Shown here in pieces: positions 1 through 7,610 of a DNA stretch of 64,000 bases. This stretch comes from Pseudomonas sp. TNT3 (GTDB lineage Bacteria > Pseudomonadota > Gammaproteobacteria > Pseudomonadales > Pseudomonadaceae). Positions within the stretch are counted from its first letter, which is position 1; each line of letters opens with the position of its first letter. The translations under genes and the position numbers were made by a program. The notes under the pieces were generated by a model. It searched no databases and had not been told where the DNA came from. It worked only from the letters and a program-made list of their open reading frames with translations. Location of the stretch: positions 102,787 to 166,786 of the forward strand of contig NZ_WFGV02000007.1 in NCBI RefSeq assembly GCF_010095445.2, given 5' to 3'.

Positions 1-125
1 TATGTCTCGCCGTCAGATGGCTTATAGGCTTCGTTCTCGACGACGACCTTGAGCGGTACCGGCAGAGCTTTTGCCCAGTTGATCAACCTGGCTTCGTAGA
101 TCGAAGCGATGATGTTGTGGCTCAT
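1..125 (-). CDS. Phage tail terminator-like protein (partial, N-terminus only)
   Basis: Only the first about 41 codons are present; the gene runs off the left edge. It starts at an ATG whose bases overlap the TGA of the upstream gene (ATGA), so the two genes are translationally coupled. The visible residues (MSHNIIASIYEARLINWAKA) resemble the start of small DUF4128-type tail terminator or tail completion proteins of Pseudomonas siphophages, which cap the tail tube at the head-tail joint. That assignment is inferred from the short N-terminus and from its position directly after an HK97 gp10-like gene, the usual order in tail modules. Confidence 0.5.
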   Translation of the reverse strand, partial: MSHNIIASIYEARLINWAKALPVPLKVVVENEAYKPSDGET

Positions 126-730
126 ACCTGGTTGTTCCTGATGGCTTCATCGACTATCTGCTGGAAGCGCGCGACGGTGATGCGGACCATGCCACCCGGT
201 GCCTGGGTCGAATGACCGAACTCAAGTGGAATGGCGTAAGGCAGGTTGTTGATGAGGTAGGCAGTCTGGCCGGCAGTGAAGTCGCTTACGGCCGAAACCA
301 GTGCTGCAATTGTCTCGTTCCCACTCGGGTCTACCTCATCGAAAGTAACGTTTTCGACGATATCGATTGATAGATGCCAATTCGCCCTGAACCGGCCACC
401 CACGTAACCTTCAGGGGCGACGATGTCCATACCATCTTTCAACTTGCGTCCCGGCTTTAGCCGCCCAGCCTTCGTCAGGTTCGCCGGATCGTTACGCAAA
501 TCGCTGTTGTGGTCGTCCACAGCTTTGTTGTACTGGTTGGCTACCGCGTTCTGCGCCCAAATCTCGGGGTTGCCCACTGGTGACATGCGAATGACGCTAC
601 TGCCGACTTCGATAATGATCTCGCGCAGACTGACGTCGATGGCTTCCGTGGTCTGGGCCGCGAATTCGGCAAGGCTTAGTGCAAAGCTGCCGGACTGGCG
701 TGAGTGTTTGGAAAACACGATGAACTCCAC
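122..730 (-). CDS. HK97 gp10-like phage neck/tail-component protein
   Basis: A 202-residue protein with no signal peptide or membrane segment. The middle and C-terminus (SPVGNPEIW, GGRFRANW, NLPYAIPLEFGHSTQAPGGMVRITV) match the pattern of HK97-gp10-like structural proteins: a 'sPVdTGrlR.NW' motif, then a 'YA..lEfGhS.qAP.GmvR' motif. Such proteins sit at the head-tail connector of siphophages. It overlaps the following tail gene by four bases. A rho-independent terminator lies just upstream, so it probably needs its own promoter or sits at a deletion junction. No capsid, portal or terminase gene lies upstream as would be expected, which suggests loss of the head module. Confidence 0.75.
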   Translation of the reverse strand: MEFIVFSKHSRQSGSFALSLAEFAAQTTEAIDVSLREIIIEVGSSVIRMSPVGNPEIWAQNAVANQYNKAVDDHNSDLRNDPANLTKAGRLKPGRKLKDGMDIVAPEGYVGGRFRANWHLSIDIVENVTFDEVDPSGNETIAALVSAVSDFTAGQTAYLINNLPYAIPLEFGHSTQAPGGMVRITVARFQQIVDEAIRNNQV

Positions 731-747
731 AGACAGGAATCTGATAG

Positions 748-773
748 GAAAAACCCGCTCAATGGCGGGCTAT
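748..773 (-). terminator. Rho-independent terminator downstream of the 103-aa secreted protein gene
   Basis: On the minus strand, AGCCCGC and GCGGGTT pair around a CATTGA loop and are followed by TTTTT. It lies between the 838-1149 gene and the tail gene ending at 122, so it should separate their transcripts. Confidence 0.7.
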
Positions 774-837
774 CGACGGCGAGTTTGATTTCCCAATACT
801 ATTAGTCGTCTATTCAAGGAATCACACATTTTCTCGC

Positions 838-1149
838 TCAGTATTCGTTGAGGGCTTTCTCCGCCTCAATATCTTGATCGGCACAAGCTTTCACCATGGA
901 GAAACCGTATTGACGCATTTGCTTCATGCAACGCGCTATTGTCGGCTTGTACTGTTCGGGGATTTGCTTGATGCCGGCTACGGCTTCAATATCTTGATCA
1001 ACGCAAGCCTTCACCATTGCAGATCCATAAGTCCCCATCTGTGCCTTGCACCGGTCAATGATCTCTTTTTTTACATCGGTGTCTGCATACGCAGCAGCTG
1101 AAAAGAAAGCCACCATGCCAACCGACGTAACAATGCCGCGCATATCCAT
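838..1149 (-). CDS. Small exported protein with an internal duplication
   Basis: A 103-residue protein. Residues 1-22 look like a Sec signal peptide (hydrophobic stretch ending AAAYADT), so the mature protein should be periplasmic. The mature part is a tandem duplication: RCKAQMGTYGSAMVKAC-DQDIEA at about residues 33-56 and RCMKQMRQYGFSMVKAC-DQDIEA at about 73-96. Each copy has two cysteines 15 residues apart, suggesting one disulfide per repeat. The stop is next to an intrinsic terminator, so it is probably monocistronic. No named family is recognised. In a prophage it could be a moron (lysogenic conversion) gene; a lysozyme-inhibitor-like role is possible but unsupported. Confidence 0.65.
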   Translation of the reverse strand: MDMRGIVTSVGMVAFFSAAAYADTDVKKEIIDRCKAQMGTYGSAMVKACVDQDIEAVAGIKQIPEQYKPTIARCMKQMRQYGFSMVKACADQDIEAEKALNEY

Positions 1150-1208
1150 ATACTTCGCTCACAGCTGAAAAGTTAAGGCACAACGCTATTACGTCGAGTT
1201 TACTTTGT

Positions 1209-1496
1209 CTAGCCGGTTAGCAGGCAATCGGTGTGCTCGCGATCGAGCAGGTACTGCATCTGTTCCCTGTTGCGGCCATCGATGTAGATGTCCTCAAAAC
1301 TGAGTACATCTACTTTCAGGTCTTTGAGCATTGAAACGATATCGCGCTTCGCGTTGTAGTGGCGTTTACCGCTGACGTTGGCGATCTCGCGGGAGCACAT
1401 CGTGGTCCGCGACACGTTTTCAGAATTAACAAATTGTGTCGCGACCTGATTCAGGGTATTGCTTGAAGTTGGTTGGCTCTGCATAGTCGATCTCAC
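1209..1496 (-). pseudogene. Truncated Rha-family phage regulatory protein
   Basis: Ninety-five codons. Residues about 30-92 match the N-terminal part of the Rha/pRha family: SREIANVSGKRHYNAKRDI, then a segment ending LLDREHTDCLLTG. In full-length Rha proteins the last motif continues (usually LVSGY-VKLR) into a conserved helix and often a C-terminal DNA-binding domain. Here a TAG stop follows LLTG immediately, and no continuation is visible in any frame. Rha-type proteins act in phage lysogeny or host-factor control. I read this as a gene truncated inside its conserved domain; a naturally short variant is possible. Confidence 0.6.
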
Positions 1497-1510
1497 AAAG
1501 TTTCAATGAA

Positions 1511-1540
1511 TTAGCCGACCTCGACCGTCGGCTTTTTTGT
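1511..1540 (+). terminator. Hairpin with T-run upstream of the Rha-like gene
   Basis: AGCCGAC and GTCGGCT pair around a CTCGACC loop, followed on the plus strand by TTTTTT. In the plus orientation this is an intrinsic terminator. In the minus orientation it would be a 5' leader hairpin of the Rha-like gene. Confidence 0.5.
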
Positions 1541-1655
1541 GCCCGGGGTTTCTGTTAGCTATTCCTAATAGTGGATAGGCAGTGCTCCACATCTCAAAGA
1601 ACGGCTGAAATCCTTCTCGGCTCACGCAAGCCAAAACATTTCGCATGCGAAATCT

Positions 1656-2078
1656 TCAGGCGACCTTCACCGACTCATCCATCACGTCCAGGCTTTCCCG
1701 GATGTGGCTGATCTCACGGCGAATCGTTGATTTGTCGAACTGACACACCCTGCCGTCTTGCAGCGCTTCGTGCACTGCGATGGTCAGGTCGGCGAATTCT
1801 TTGCCGACACCAATCATGGATTTGGTGAGCTCCTGCGGTTTTGGAGCATTTCTCGCGACCAAATCGAAGCCGAAAGCGTCTGCAAGCGCTGCAAGAGGCC
1901 GCATGTCTTCGGTGTGAAGCAAGATCCCGAACAGATGCTCAATGGTCAGGTGATGAGCTTCGTTGTCAGGGTTGGCGCGCTGGAGCAAGCCGACGTGAGG
2001 GACACCCATCTTCGACGCCAAGACCTTTGCCTCGTTATCAAGAACAGTGCTCTGACAGGTCCTCAGAAAATCTTCCAT
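1656..2078 (-). CDS. Phage regulatory CII-family protein
   Basis: A 140-residue cytoplasmic protein with features of the phage CII regulatory family (Phage_CP76-like) common in Pseudomonas prophages: an N-terminal helical stretch, then ASKMGVPHVGLLQRANPDNEAHHLTIEHL, a region about MRPLAALADAFGFDLV, and the C-terminal KSTIRREISHIRESLDVM segment. These proteins activate lysogeny promoters in temperate phages. It faces left, toward the structural genes. A CI-type repressor would be expected divergently on its right, but the next 150 bases hold only a gene remnant and then a 64-residue unknown. This suggests the immunity region has been deleted. Confidence 0.75.
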   Translation of the reverse strand: MEDFLRTCQSTVLDNEAKVLASKMGVPHVGLLQRANPDNEAHHLTIEHLFGILLHTEDMRPLAALADAFGFDLVARNAPKPQELTKSMIGVGKEFADLTIAVHEALQDGRVCQFDKSTIRREISHIRESLDVMDESVKVA

Positions 2079-2142
2079 TCGTAAAACCTCAATTTTGTTT
2101 CCGTGGAGCCCAGGCAGAGGGTGGGCAAGAATTGGTTCATGA

Positions 2143-2235
2143 ATAGAAGGCAGCAGGTGGGTCCCTTACCGGGCGCGGATCGACCAGATTTACGCCTCTT
2201 ACAACAATTCAAACAAACAGGGAGCCGCAGCATGA
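2143..2235 (+). pseudogene. C-terminal remnant of a phage gene
   Basis: An open frame of 30 codons with no start ends at a TGA that overlaps the next gene's ATG (ATGA). Its tail reads RWVPYRARIDQIYASYNN, which looks like real protein rather than noise. There is an in-frame TGA just upstream. Best read as the 3' end of a gene whose 5' part was lost, consistent with a deletion between the CII gene and the early genes. Confidence 0.3.
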
Positions 2236-2426
2236 CGACGCCACCAGTTAAATCTCTGATCGAAGATCAGCTTGATGAGATCGAATCGAAGCTGGTCATG
2301 CTTGGCTTCGGTCTTCCGTTTAACGAAGTGATTGGTCAGCCGCGCGGACGTGCAGTTGCGAGCCTCCCGAAGCGCTTGGCGGCCACCATGAAGGGCGGCC
2401 GGATCGCAGTCAGGATTCGGCCATGA
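2232..2426 (+). CDS. Small phage protein of unknown function (64 aa)
   Basis: This 64-residue frame starts at ATG 2232, where GGAG sits at a good distance; a longer upstream extension lacks a ribosome-binding site. The protein (MTTPPVKSLIEDQLDEIESK...) has an acidic helical N-terminal half and a basic C-terminal tail (KRLAATMKGGRIAVRIRP). No family is recognised. Its TGA overlaps the ATG of the next small gene, so it belongs to a tightly coupled run of tiny early genes. Confidence 0.55.
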   Translation: MTTPPVKSLIEDQLDEIESKLVMLGFGLPFNEVIGQPRGRAVASLPKRLAATMKGGRIAVRIRP

Positions 2427-2545
2427 AGCCAGTATTTTGGCTACTCGCCGCTGGCCTGCTCCTTTTGATGCTGGCTTACAACATCAAGCGTGAAGCATCT
2501 GGCGTCTGTCAGCTCCCGCAAGTCGCTCAGAGGTTTCTCCAATGA
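2423..2545 (+). CDS. 40-aa single-pass membrane protein
   Basis: A 40-codon frame coupled by ATGA overlaps to both neighbours. Residues 4-20 (VFWLLAAGLLLLMLAY) form one strong transmembrane segment, followed by a short basic/polar tail with one cysteine. Size and coupling resemble the small membrane proteins seen in the early regions of Pseudomonas phages. The function is unknown; with its partner it could be a holin- or spanin-like pair, but there is no endolysin nearby. Confidence 0.45.
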   Translation: MKPVFWLLAAGLLLLMLAYNIKREASGVCQLPQVAQRFLQ

Positions 2546-2658
2546 ACAGCCGGCAGCGCGCCCGGCGCCTGCTGATCTGGCGTGGGTCCCTTCCTGTGCT
2601 CGCCCTCGTCGCCTTCCTGATGTTGCTCAGCGCCCTCGCTGACCGCGTAACTCAATAA
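2542..2658 (+). CDS. 38-aa single-pass membrane protein
   Basis: A 38-codon frame whose ATG overlaps the preceding TGA. A basic N-terminus (MNSRQRARRLLIWR) is followed by one transmembrane helix (about residues 16-32), which predicts an N-in topology. The function is unknown. The ATGA-linked order 64-40-38 aa argues that all three are translated together. Confidence 0.45.
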   Translation: MNSRQRARRLLIWRGSLPVLALVAFLMLLSALADRVTQ

Positions 2659-2701
2659 CCCACACCTACAAACGCTGCGCACCGCGCGGCGAGGAATTGT
2701 C

Positions 2702-3877
2702 ATGCCCGCAAATACTAAGAAAACACACGCCCAAGAAACGCTCGAAGCAAGTGAAAGCGTCAATGCGCAAAAATCTGTATCCCCAACAGTAGCCGTCACC
2801 GACATCGCAGAATATCGGCCACACGAAGAACAAATCGTGCGTCTGGAAACCACTTACGCGAAGTTGGTTGTTGACTGCTCGACCAGCGAAGGTCTGGCGA
2901 ATGCGAAGGAAGTCCGCACCGATATCCGCGACGTGCGCTATGCCCTGGCACAAACCACCAAGACGGCGCTCGTTCCTTATCAACAAAAAGTCAAAGATGC
3001 CCAGGCTCGCGTCAACCAGGTTAAGGAGTTCGGCGAGGCGCTGAAGGATCGAGTGCTGGCGATCGAAACGCCTGTCGACGAAGCCATTAAGGCCGAGGAA
3101 AAGCGCGTAGCTGACGCAAAAGCCGAACGCGAGCGTATCGAGGCTGAGCGTATTGAGACCATTCGAGCAAAGATCAACCGATTCATCTCTGTCGCGGCTG
3201 CATATGCCAGCCGGAGCGCTGCCGATATCGCCAATGTCCTGCAAGGCGTCAAGGTGTCGGTAATCCTGCCCGAAGAGTATGCCGAGTTTGAAGCTGAAGG
3301 CACCATCGCTCGCGACAGCGCTATTGAGCAGCTTGAAACGCTGCACAAGTCTGCCGTTGAACGAGAAGAGGCTGCCGCCAAGCTACTGGCCCAGCAGAAA
3401 GAACTCGACGAACTACGCGAGAAACAACGCATTGCAGACGCTGAAGCCGAGGAACTGCGCAAGCAGCGCGCCGAAGAAGATCGCAAGCGCTTGAAGCAAC
3501 AGCAAGACGAGCTGGACCAGCAGCGCCGCGACATGGAAGCACAGCAACGCAATCAGCGTGAGCAGCAGGAAGAGCAACAGCGCCAGCAGCGCGAACGCGA
3601 CGCGCAATATCAGCGTGACCAAGAAGAGTTAGCGCGTCTGCGAGCCCAAGCTACCGTACCAGCTCCAGCCACCCCCGCGGCTGCATCTATGGCGGTAGAG
3701 ACAGTCGAATGCACTCCTATCAGCGAAAAAGCAGTCTCTGCCGAATCAGACGATGTAACTTCAACCGCGCCGCCGGTTGAAGACATCGTCGAGATTGTCG
3801 CCCTGGGCTTCGACGTGGATCTCGACACTGCTCGCGCTTGGCTTCGCGCCAGGCATCCGGGCAAAGTAGCGACATGA
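2702..3877 (+). CDS. Phage coiled-coil protein (391 aa)
   Basis: A 391-residue soluble protein. Residues about 60-135 are a charged helical region, about 175-215 a compact segment, and about 225-320 a very long coiled coil rich in Gln, Arg, Glu and Lys. The last part (about 360-391, VEDIVEIVALGFDVDLDTARAWL) may be a small separate domain. Proteins of this layout occur in early operons of Pseudomonas phages next to recombination genes; DUF1351-like is possible, but I see no clear diagnostic motif. It starts with AGGAATTGTC before ATG and lies 43 bases after the small membrane genes. Function unknown. Confidence 0.65.
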   Translation: MPANTKKTHAQETLEASESVNAQKSVSPTVAVTDIAEYRPHEEQIVRLETTYAKLVVDCSTSEGLANAKEVRTDIRDVRYALAQTTKTALVPYQQKVKDAQARVNQVKEFGEALKDRVLAIETPVDEAIKAEEKRVADAKAERERIEAERIETIRAKINRFISVAAAYASRSAADIANVLQGVKVSVILPEEYAEFEAEGTIARDSAIEQLETLHKSAVEREEAAAKLLAQQKELDELREKQRIADAEAEELRKQRAEEDRKRLKQQQDELDQQRRDMEAQQRNQREQQEEQQRQQRERDAQYQRDQEELARLRAQATVPAPATPAAASMAVETVECTPISEKAVSAESDDVTSTAPPVEDIVEIVALGFDVDLDTARAWLRARHPGKVAT

Positions 3878-3950
3878 GGCAGTTCCGCGTTGCAGCCCAA
3901 ACGACAGACCTGGCGCGAAATCTCGGCCAGCGGAATCGAAGAGGTAAACC

Positions 3951-4184
3951 ATGGCAGCCGCACAGAAAGAACGATCGGCAAAGACTGCGGCGAGGCGAAA
4001 GACTCGCGGCGAGGAAGAAATCAGGCTGCATTGTATGGCCGGAACACGCCAAGCACTCGCTGAGTTGATGGCCTGGAGCGGCATCGAGGAACAGGGCGAG
4101 GCTATCACGCTGATGATTTACCGGATACATGAGTTGGGGCCTCAAAAGTGCCTGCCGATGCTTGATCCGCCGCGACACGAATAA
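3951..4184 (+). CDS. Small conserved phage protein (77 aa)
   Basis: A 77-residue protein with a good ribosome-binding site (GAGG seven bases before ATG). The basic N-terminus (KERSAKTAARRKTRGEEEIRL) is followed by GTRQALAELMAWSGIEEQGEAITLMIYRIHELG, a pattern seen in small phage proteins of Pseudomonas that may adopt a ribbon-helix-helix-like or other helical fold. No specific function can be assigned. A shorter overlapping frame beginning at 3874 was rejected in its favour. Confidence 0.6.
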   Translation: MAAAQKERSAKTAARRKTRGEEEIRLHCMAGTRQALAELMAWSGIEEQGEAITLMIYRIHELGPQKCLPMLDPPRHE

Positions 4185-4249
4185 GTGATACCCGAAAACG
4201 TGTCGCGGAAACTAAAGATCGCCTTCAACCGTGAGGCAACAAGGCTAAG

Positions 4250-4693
4250 TCATGAAGAGTGACCAGCCCGAACCGAGAATTCCAATACTTGCTTTAAAAC
4301 TCCCATAAAGATTTTGACGCTCATGTAGTCGTCGTGGCTCCCACCATTTTGAGCGTCACCATCTGCTAGTGCGCCGTCGCGGTTGATCCGAAATCGACCA
4401 ATTTCGGTTTTACCTCCGCCAAGGTGCGGTACGGTCACAATCGCTTCAACGCGGCCTTCCGCCTCTACGGCAATTGGAGTGATTTCGATGGCAAACGGTT
4501 TCCCGAGGATCGTTCCGCTGTAACCACGCTCATCTGGTAGGTGCTCAATTATCACAAGATGGCCGTAGTTACGCTCCGCCAGGAGCTTCCAGTGATCGAT
4601 GTAACCGAGAAAGTTGGACTTTGCGTGATTGTAATCACGCCCAATTTTCGACAAGTAATTTACAAACACATCTGGTTCTTGAGCGAAATCCAT
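4250..4693 (-). CDS. Unknown protein on the minus strand among phage early genes (147 aa)
   Basis: A 147-residue soluble protein (MDFAQEPDVFVNYLSKIGRDYNHAK...) that I do not recognise. It has an alternating hydrophobic centre (LVIIEHL, AIEITPIAVEAEGRVEAIVTV) consistent with a beta-rich fold, and no signal or membrane segment. It is transcribed against the plus-strand early genes on both sides and looks somewhat more AT-rich than they do, so it belongs to the set of interspersed cargo (moron-like) genes of this prophage. Confidence 0.5.
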   Translation of the reverse strand: MDFAQEPDVFVNYLSKIGRDYNHAKSNFLGYIDHWKLLAERNYGHLVIIEHLPDERGYSGTILGKPFAIEITPIAVEAEGRVEAIVTVPHLGGGKTEIGRFRINRDGALADGDAQNGGSHDDYMSVKIFMGVLKQVLEFSVRAGHSS

Positions 4694-4818
4694 TCATCAA
4701 CACCTATTTTTAGTTTGTCGTAGCTCGACAGTGCTAGACCTTCTTAGACCATATAACCCCAAATTGCCACTGTGTCGCATCCGGTCACGGAGGGCGGCGC
4801 CTACCTGAGGTAACTGCA

Positions 4819-5194
4819 ATGCCCGTACTCCACAGCGTAATTCACAAAATCGACAAGAAGCCAGACGGCAGCCCGGCTGCTCTGTTTCTCGGCGGCACCG
4901 AGCAGGTCGAGAGCCAAGCTCGTGACGACTTGATGAGCCAGTTCAACGAAAGCTACAACGCCACCGCAGGCAAGGGCTGGGGTTTCTTTCACGCGGAGTC
5001 GGGTGCGTACCCATTCAGTGGTTGGCTTGGCAAGTACCTGGCTGGTGTTTCCGACTTCCTTAAATTCAGTGTCATCGCCGTCGAACACCTGACCAAACTG
5101 ATGGAAGAGTCAAACCTGACTACCGGCGGGCACGCCCTCATCTGTCACTACCGGCAAGGTCTGACCGATTACCTTGTCATCGCGCTGATGCAGG
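4819..5194 (+). pseudogene. ndpA: Nucleoid-associated protein YejK/NdpA, N-terminal part, cut by IS66
   Basis: Residues 1-125 of a YejK/NdpA family protein: [16 protein letters not shown] near the start, then [29 protein letters not shown], then [24 protein letters not shown]. NdpA proteins bind the nucleoid; phage-borne copies are common in Pseudomonas prophages. The frame is interrupted after codon 125 by an IS66 element and would otherwise end nine codons into it at 5221-5223. Joining 4819-5194 directly to 7611-8242 restores one 336-codon frame (335 aa), the normal family length, so the insertion is the only lesion. Confidence 0.9.
5187..5194. repeat. Target-site duplication, left copy (GATGCAGG)
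   Basis: The eight bases GATGCAGG immediately precede the left inverted repeat of the IS66 element and recur immediately after its right end at 7603-7610. Eight bases is the usual IS66 target duplication size. Confidence 0.92.
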
Positions 5195-5297
5195 GTAACC
5201 GTCCGGGCAACACACCTTCCTGACACCGTCGCTTGAGGCGATGGTGTCCACCTAAATTTAAGTGGACACCATTTTTAGCCTTTTTAAGCGGACGCCT

Positions 5298-5630
5298 ATG
5301 CCACAAGAACGCCGTTCCTATTCAAAGTCCTTCAAGGCCCAGGTCATCGCCGAATGCGCGCAGCCTGACACCTCGATTGCCAATGTCGCGTTGACCCACA
5401 ACCTCAACGCCAACCTCGTCCATAAATGGATACGCGTGCATGCGCAGAAAAGCCTGACACTTCAAACCGCCTTCATCCCGGTTAAGACATCGCCGCCGTT
5501 GCCGATGCATCAGGCCCTTCCTGCCACGATCCGAATCGAAGTGCCGCATTCAAAAGGCGTAGTCGTGGTGAGTTGGCCGGCAGAAAATGCAGCGGCGTGC
5601 TCTGCTTTCCTGCGAGACCTGCTGCGATGA
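5298..5630 (+). CDS. tnpA: IS66 accessory protein TnpA
   Basis: A 110-residue protein starting MPQERRSYSKSFKAQVIAEC, the typical helix-turn-helix start of IS66 TnpA (an IS3-orfA-like DNA-binding domain), continuing through ANVALTHNLNANLVHKWI. The C-terminal half carries the IRIEVP...VVSWP motif. I start it at ATG 5298 because homologs begin with this motif; an upstream in-frame extension reaches into the terminal region. TnpA is needed with TnpB and TnpC for IS66 transposition. Its TGA overlaps the tnpB ATG (ATGA). Confidence 0.88.
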   Translation: MPQERRSYSKSFKAQVIAECAQPDTSIANVALTHNLNANLVHKWIRVHAQKSLTLQTAFIPVKTSPPLPMHQALPATIRIEVPHSKGVVVVSWPAENAAACSAFLRDLLR

Positions 5631-5962
5631 TCCGCATCGACTCCATCTGGCTCGCCACCGAGCCCATGGACATGCGCGCCGGCACTGAAACTGAGCTGGC
5701 GCGGGTCGTGGCGGTGTTCGGTGCGGCGAAGCCGCACTGTGCTTATCTGTTTGCCAACCGTCGTGCCAATCGCATGAAAGTGCTGGTGCATGATGGCTTG
5801 GGGATTTGGCTTGCTGCCCGGCGCTTAAATCAAGGACGTTTCTTTTGGCCTGGCGTGCGGCACGGCTCTGAAGTCGAGCTGGATGCAGAGCAACTTCAAG
5901 CCTTGGTGCTCGGCTTACCTTGGCAACGCGTCGGTTCCGGAGGAGCCATCACGGTGCTCTAA
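5627..5962 (+). CDS. tnpB: IS66 accessory protein TnpB
   Basis: A 111-residue protein of the IS66 Orf2/TnpB family. It carries the family signatures IWLATEPMDMRAG at the N-terminus, FANRRANRMKVLVHDG in the middle and GRFFWPG near residue 78. The start is the ATG at 5627, translationally coupled to tnpA by an ATGA overlap. It is intact, of family length, and required with TnpA for transposition although not itself the catalytic enzyme. Confidence 0.93.
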   Translation: MIRIDSIWLATEPMDMRAGTETELARVVAVFGAAKPHCAYLFANRRANRMKVLVHDGLGIWLAARRLNQGRFFWPGVRHGSEVELDAEQLQALVLGLPWQRVGSGGAITVL

Positions 5963-6045
5963 CTCGCCTGCCATGGCCTGCTTGCCAGCGCAATTGGCGC
6001 ATCAGTCTATCGCCGCCCATAGCCCACTCTGGCAAAATCGGCGGC

Positions 6046-7572
6046 ATGACTTCGCATCCGAATCTCGATCAATTAAACCCTGAAGAACTGCGTGCTTTGG
6101 CGGCGCAGTTGATCCAGCGCGTCGAGACGATGGACAAGCAGATCAATCATCAAAAGTCGGTCAACGAGAAGCTGGCCCACGAGATCGCGCTGCTCAAGCG
6201 CTTCAAGTTTGCCAAACGCAGCGAGCAACTAAGTCCAGATCAGGCCAGCTTGCTCGACGATTTGATCGATACTGATATTGCCGCTATCGAAGCCGAGCTT
6301 GAGGCGCTGCAACCGACACCCGTCGAAGCCAAAGTGCGCCAGCAACCTAAGCGCGCAGCGCTGCCGCCGCAATTTCCTCGCACGCTGATCCATCACGAGC
6401 CGGACAACAGCCATTGCCAGTGCGGCTGTGCTCTCAAGCGCATCGGCGAAGATGCCAGTGAAAAACTCGACTACACGCCCGGCGTGTTCACCGTCGAGCG
6501 TCACATCCGTGGGAAATGGGCCTGCGAGCAGTGCGAAACGCTAATCCAGGCGCCGGTACCTGCGCACGTCATCGACAAAGGCATACCGACCGCAGGCCTG
6601 CTGGCCCATGTCATGGTGGCCAAGTTCGCTGATCATTTGCCGCTGTATCGTCAGGAAAAAATCTTCGGTCGCGCCGGGCTGCCCATCGCCCGTTCGACCT
6701 TGGCGCAGTGGGTGGGCAACTGCGGCGTGCAACTCCAACCACTAGTCGATGCGCTGCGCGAAGCCGTGCTGACGCACGGCATCGTTCACGCCGACGAGAC
6801 GCCGGTACAAATGCTGACGCCTGGCGCTAAAAAAACTCATCGCGCTTATGTCTGGGCCTATGCCACCAGTCAGTTCTCTGACCTGGCGGCGGTCGTTTAC
6901 GACTTCAGCCCAAGCCGCGCTGGCGAACATGCCCGAGCCTTCCTGGGCAGTTGGAACGGCAAGCTGGTCTGCGATGACTTTGCCGGCTACAAGGCAGGCT
7001 TTGAACTGGGCGTTACGGAGATCGGCTGCATGGCCCATGCCCGCCGAAAGTTCTTCGACTTGCATGCGACCAACAAGAGCCAGATCGCCGAAAAAGCGCT
7101 GCACTACATCGCGGCCTTGTACGAAGTTGAACGAGACGTCCGCGACCTGGAACCGGGTGATCGACAGCGAATACGGCAGGAAAAAGCACCTCCAATCGCC
7201 GACGCACTTCATACCTGGATGACCGCCCAAAGACAGCTTGTGCCTGAGGGTTCGGCCATCGCCAAGGCCCTGGATTACAGCCTCAAACGCTGGATAGCGC
7301 TGACGCGCTATCTCGATGACGGTGCTGTGCCCATCGATAATAACTGGTGCGAGAATCAAATCCGGCCGTGGGCTCTTGGGCGCTCGAACTGGCTGTTCGC
7401 GGGCTCGTTACGCAGCGGTAAACGTGCAGCGGCGATCATGAGTTTGATCCAGTCGGCGCGGCTCAACGGACATGATCCGTATGCTTACTTGAAGGATGTT
7501 CTTACACGCCTGCCGACGCAGCGTGCGAGTGAGATAACCGAGCTGTTGCCGCACAGGTGGGCGCCCGTTTAA
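6046..7572 (+). CDS. tnpC: IS66 transposase TnpC
   Basis: A 508-residue IS66 transposase. An N-terminal coiled coil (about residues 10-75, with [13 protein letters not shown]) is followed by a zinc-binding segment with paired cysteines ([13 protein letters not shown]... [11 protein letters not shown], about 120-170). The DDE catalytic core follows, with [17 protein letters not shown] and [14 protein letters not shown], and the C-terminus is the [21 protein letters not shown] helix. I chose ATG 6046 ([18 protein letters not shown]), the usual start of the family, rather than a TTG 42 codons upstream that overlaps tnpB. All catalytic acids are present. Confidence 0.95.
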   Translation: MTSHPNLDQLNPEELRALAAQLIQRVETMDKQINHQKSVNEKLAHEIALLKRFKFAKRSEQLSPDQASLLDDLIDTDIAAIEAELEALQPTPVEAKVRQQPKRAALPPQFPRTLIHHEPDNSHCQCGCALKRIGEDASEKLDYTPGVFTVERHIRGKWACEQCETLIQAPVPAHVIDKGIPTAGLLAHVMVAKFADHLPLYRQEKIFGRAGLPIARSTLAQWVGNCGVQLQPLVDALREAVLTHGIVHADETPVQMLTPGAKKTHRAYVWAYATSQFSDLAAVVYDFSPSRAGEHARAFLGSWNGKLVCDDFAGYKAGFELGVTEIGCMAHARRKFFDLHATNKSQIAEKALHYIAALYEVERDVRDLEPGDRQRIRQEKAPPIADALHTWMTAQRQLVPEGSAIAKALDYSLKRWIALTRYLDDGAVPIDNNWCENQIRPWALGRSNWLFAGSLRSGKRAAAIMSLIQSARLNGHDPYAYLKDVLTRLPTQRASEITELLPHRWAPV

Positions 7573-7602
7573 TCACACAAGGTGTGTTTGGCGGACGCTT
7601 AC

Positions 7603-7610
7603 GATGCAGG
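7603..7610. repeat. Target-site duplication, right copy (GATGCAGG)
   Basis: Identical to 5187-5194 and directly after the right inverted repeat. Removing one copy with the element restores the ndpA frame exactly. Confidence 0.92.

Larger units (their letters stand above)
5195..7602 (+). mobile_element. Complete IS66-family insertion sequence (2408 bp)
   Basis: The element is bounded by imperfect 24-bp inverted repeats (left 5195-5218, right 7579-7602) that begin GTAA and match at 20 of 24 positions, including a shared AACACACCTT. An identical 8-bp target duplication flanks it. Inside are the three canonical IS66 genes in order: tnpA, tnpB and the large transposase tnpC, all intact. No passenger gene is present. 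It is inserted in the middle of ndpA. The undamaged frames, repeats and duplication point to a recent insertion that may still be mobile. Confidence 0.95.

Noticed and set aside
2423..2658. A spanin (Rz/Rz1) pair
   Set aside because: The two frames only abut by four bases, there is no lipobox in the second protein and no endolysin nearby, so only small membrane proteins can be claimed.
3874..4068. A frame of 64 codons starting at an ATGA overlap with the coiled-coil gene
   Set aside because: It overlaps the 77-aa gene at 3951-4184, which has a better ribosome-binding site and a more natural protein composition; the 64-codon product is Arg/Gln-rich and looks like a shadow.
5195..7602. A larger composite transposon carrying passenger genes
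   Set aside because: The element ends are defined by inverted repeats and target duplication and contain only tnpA, tnpB and tnpC.
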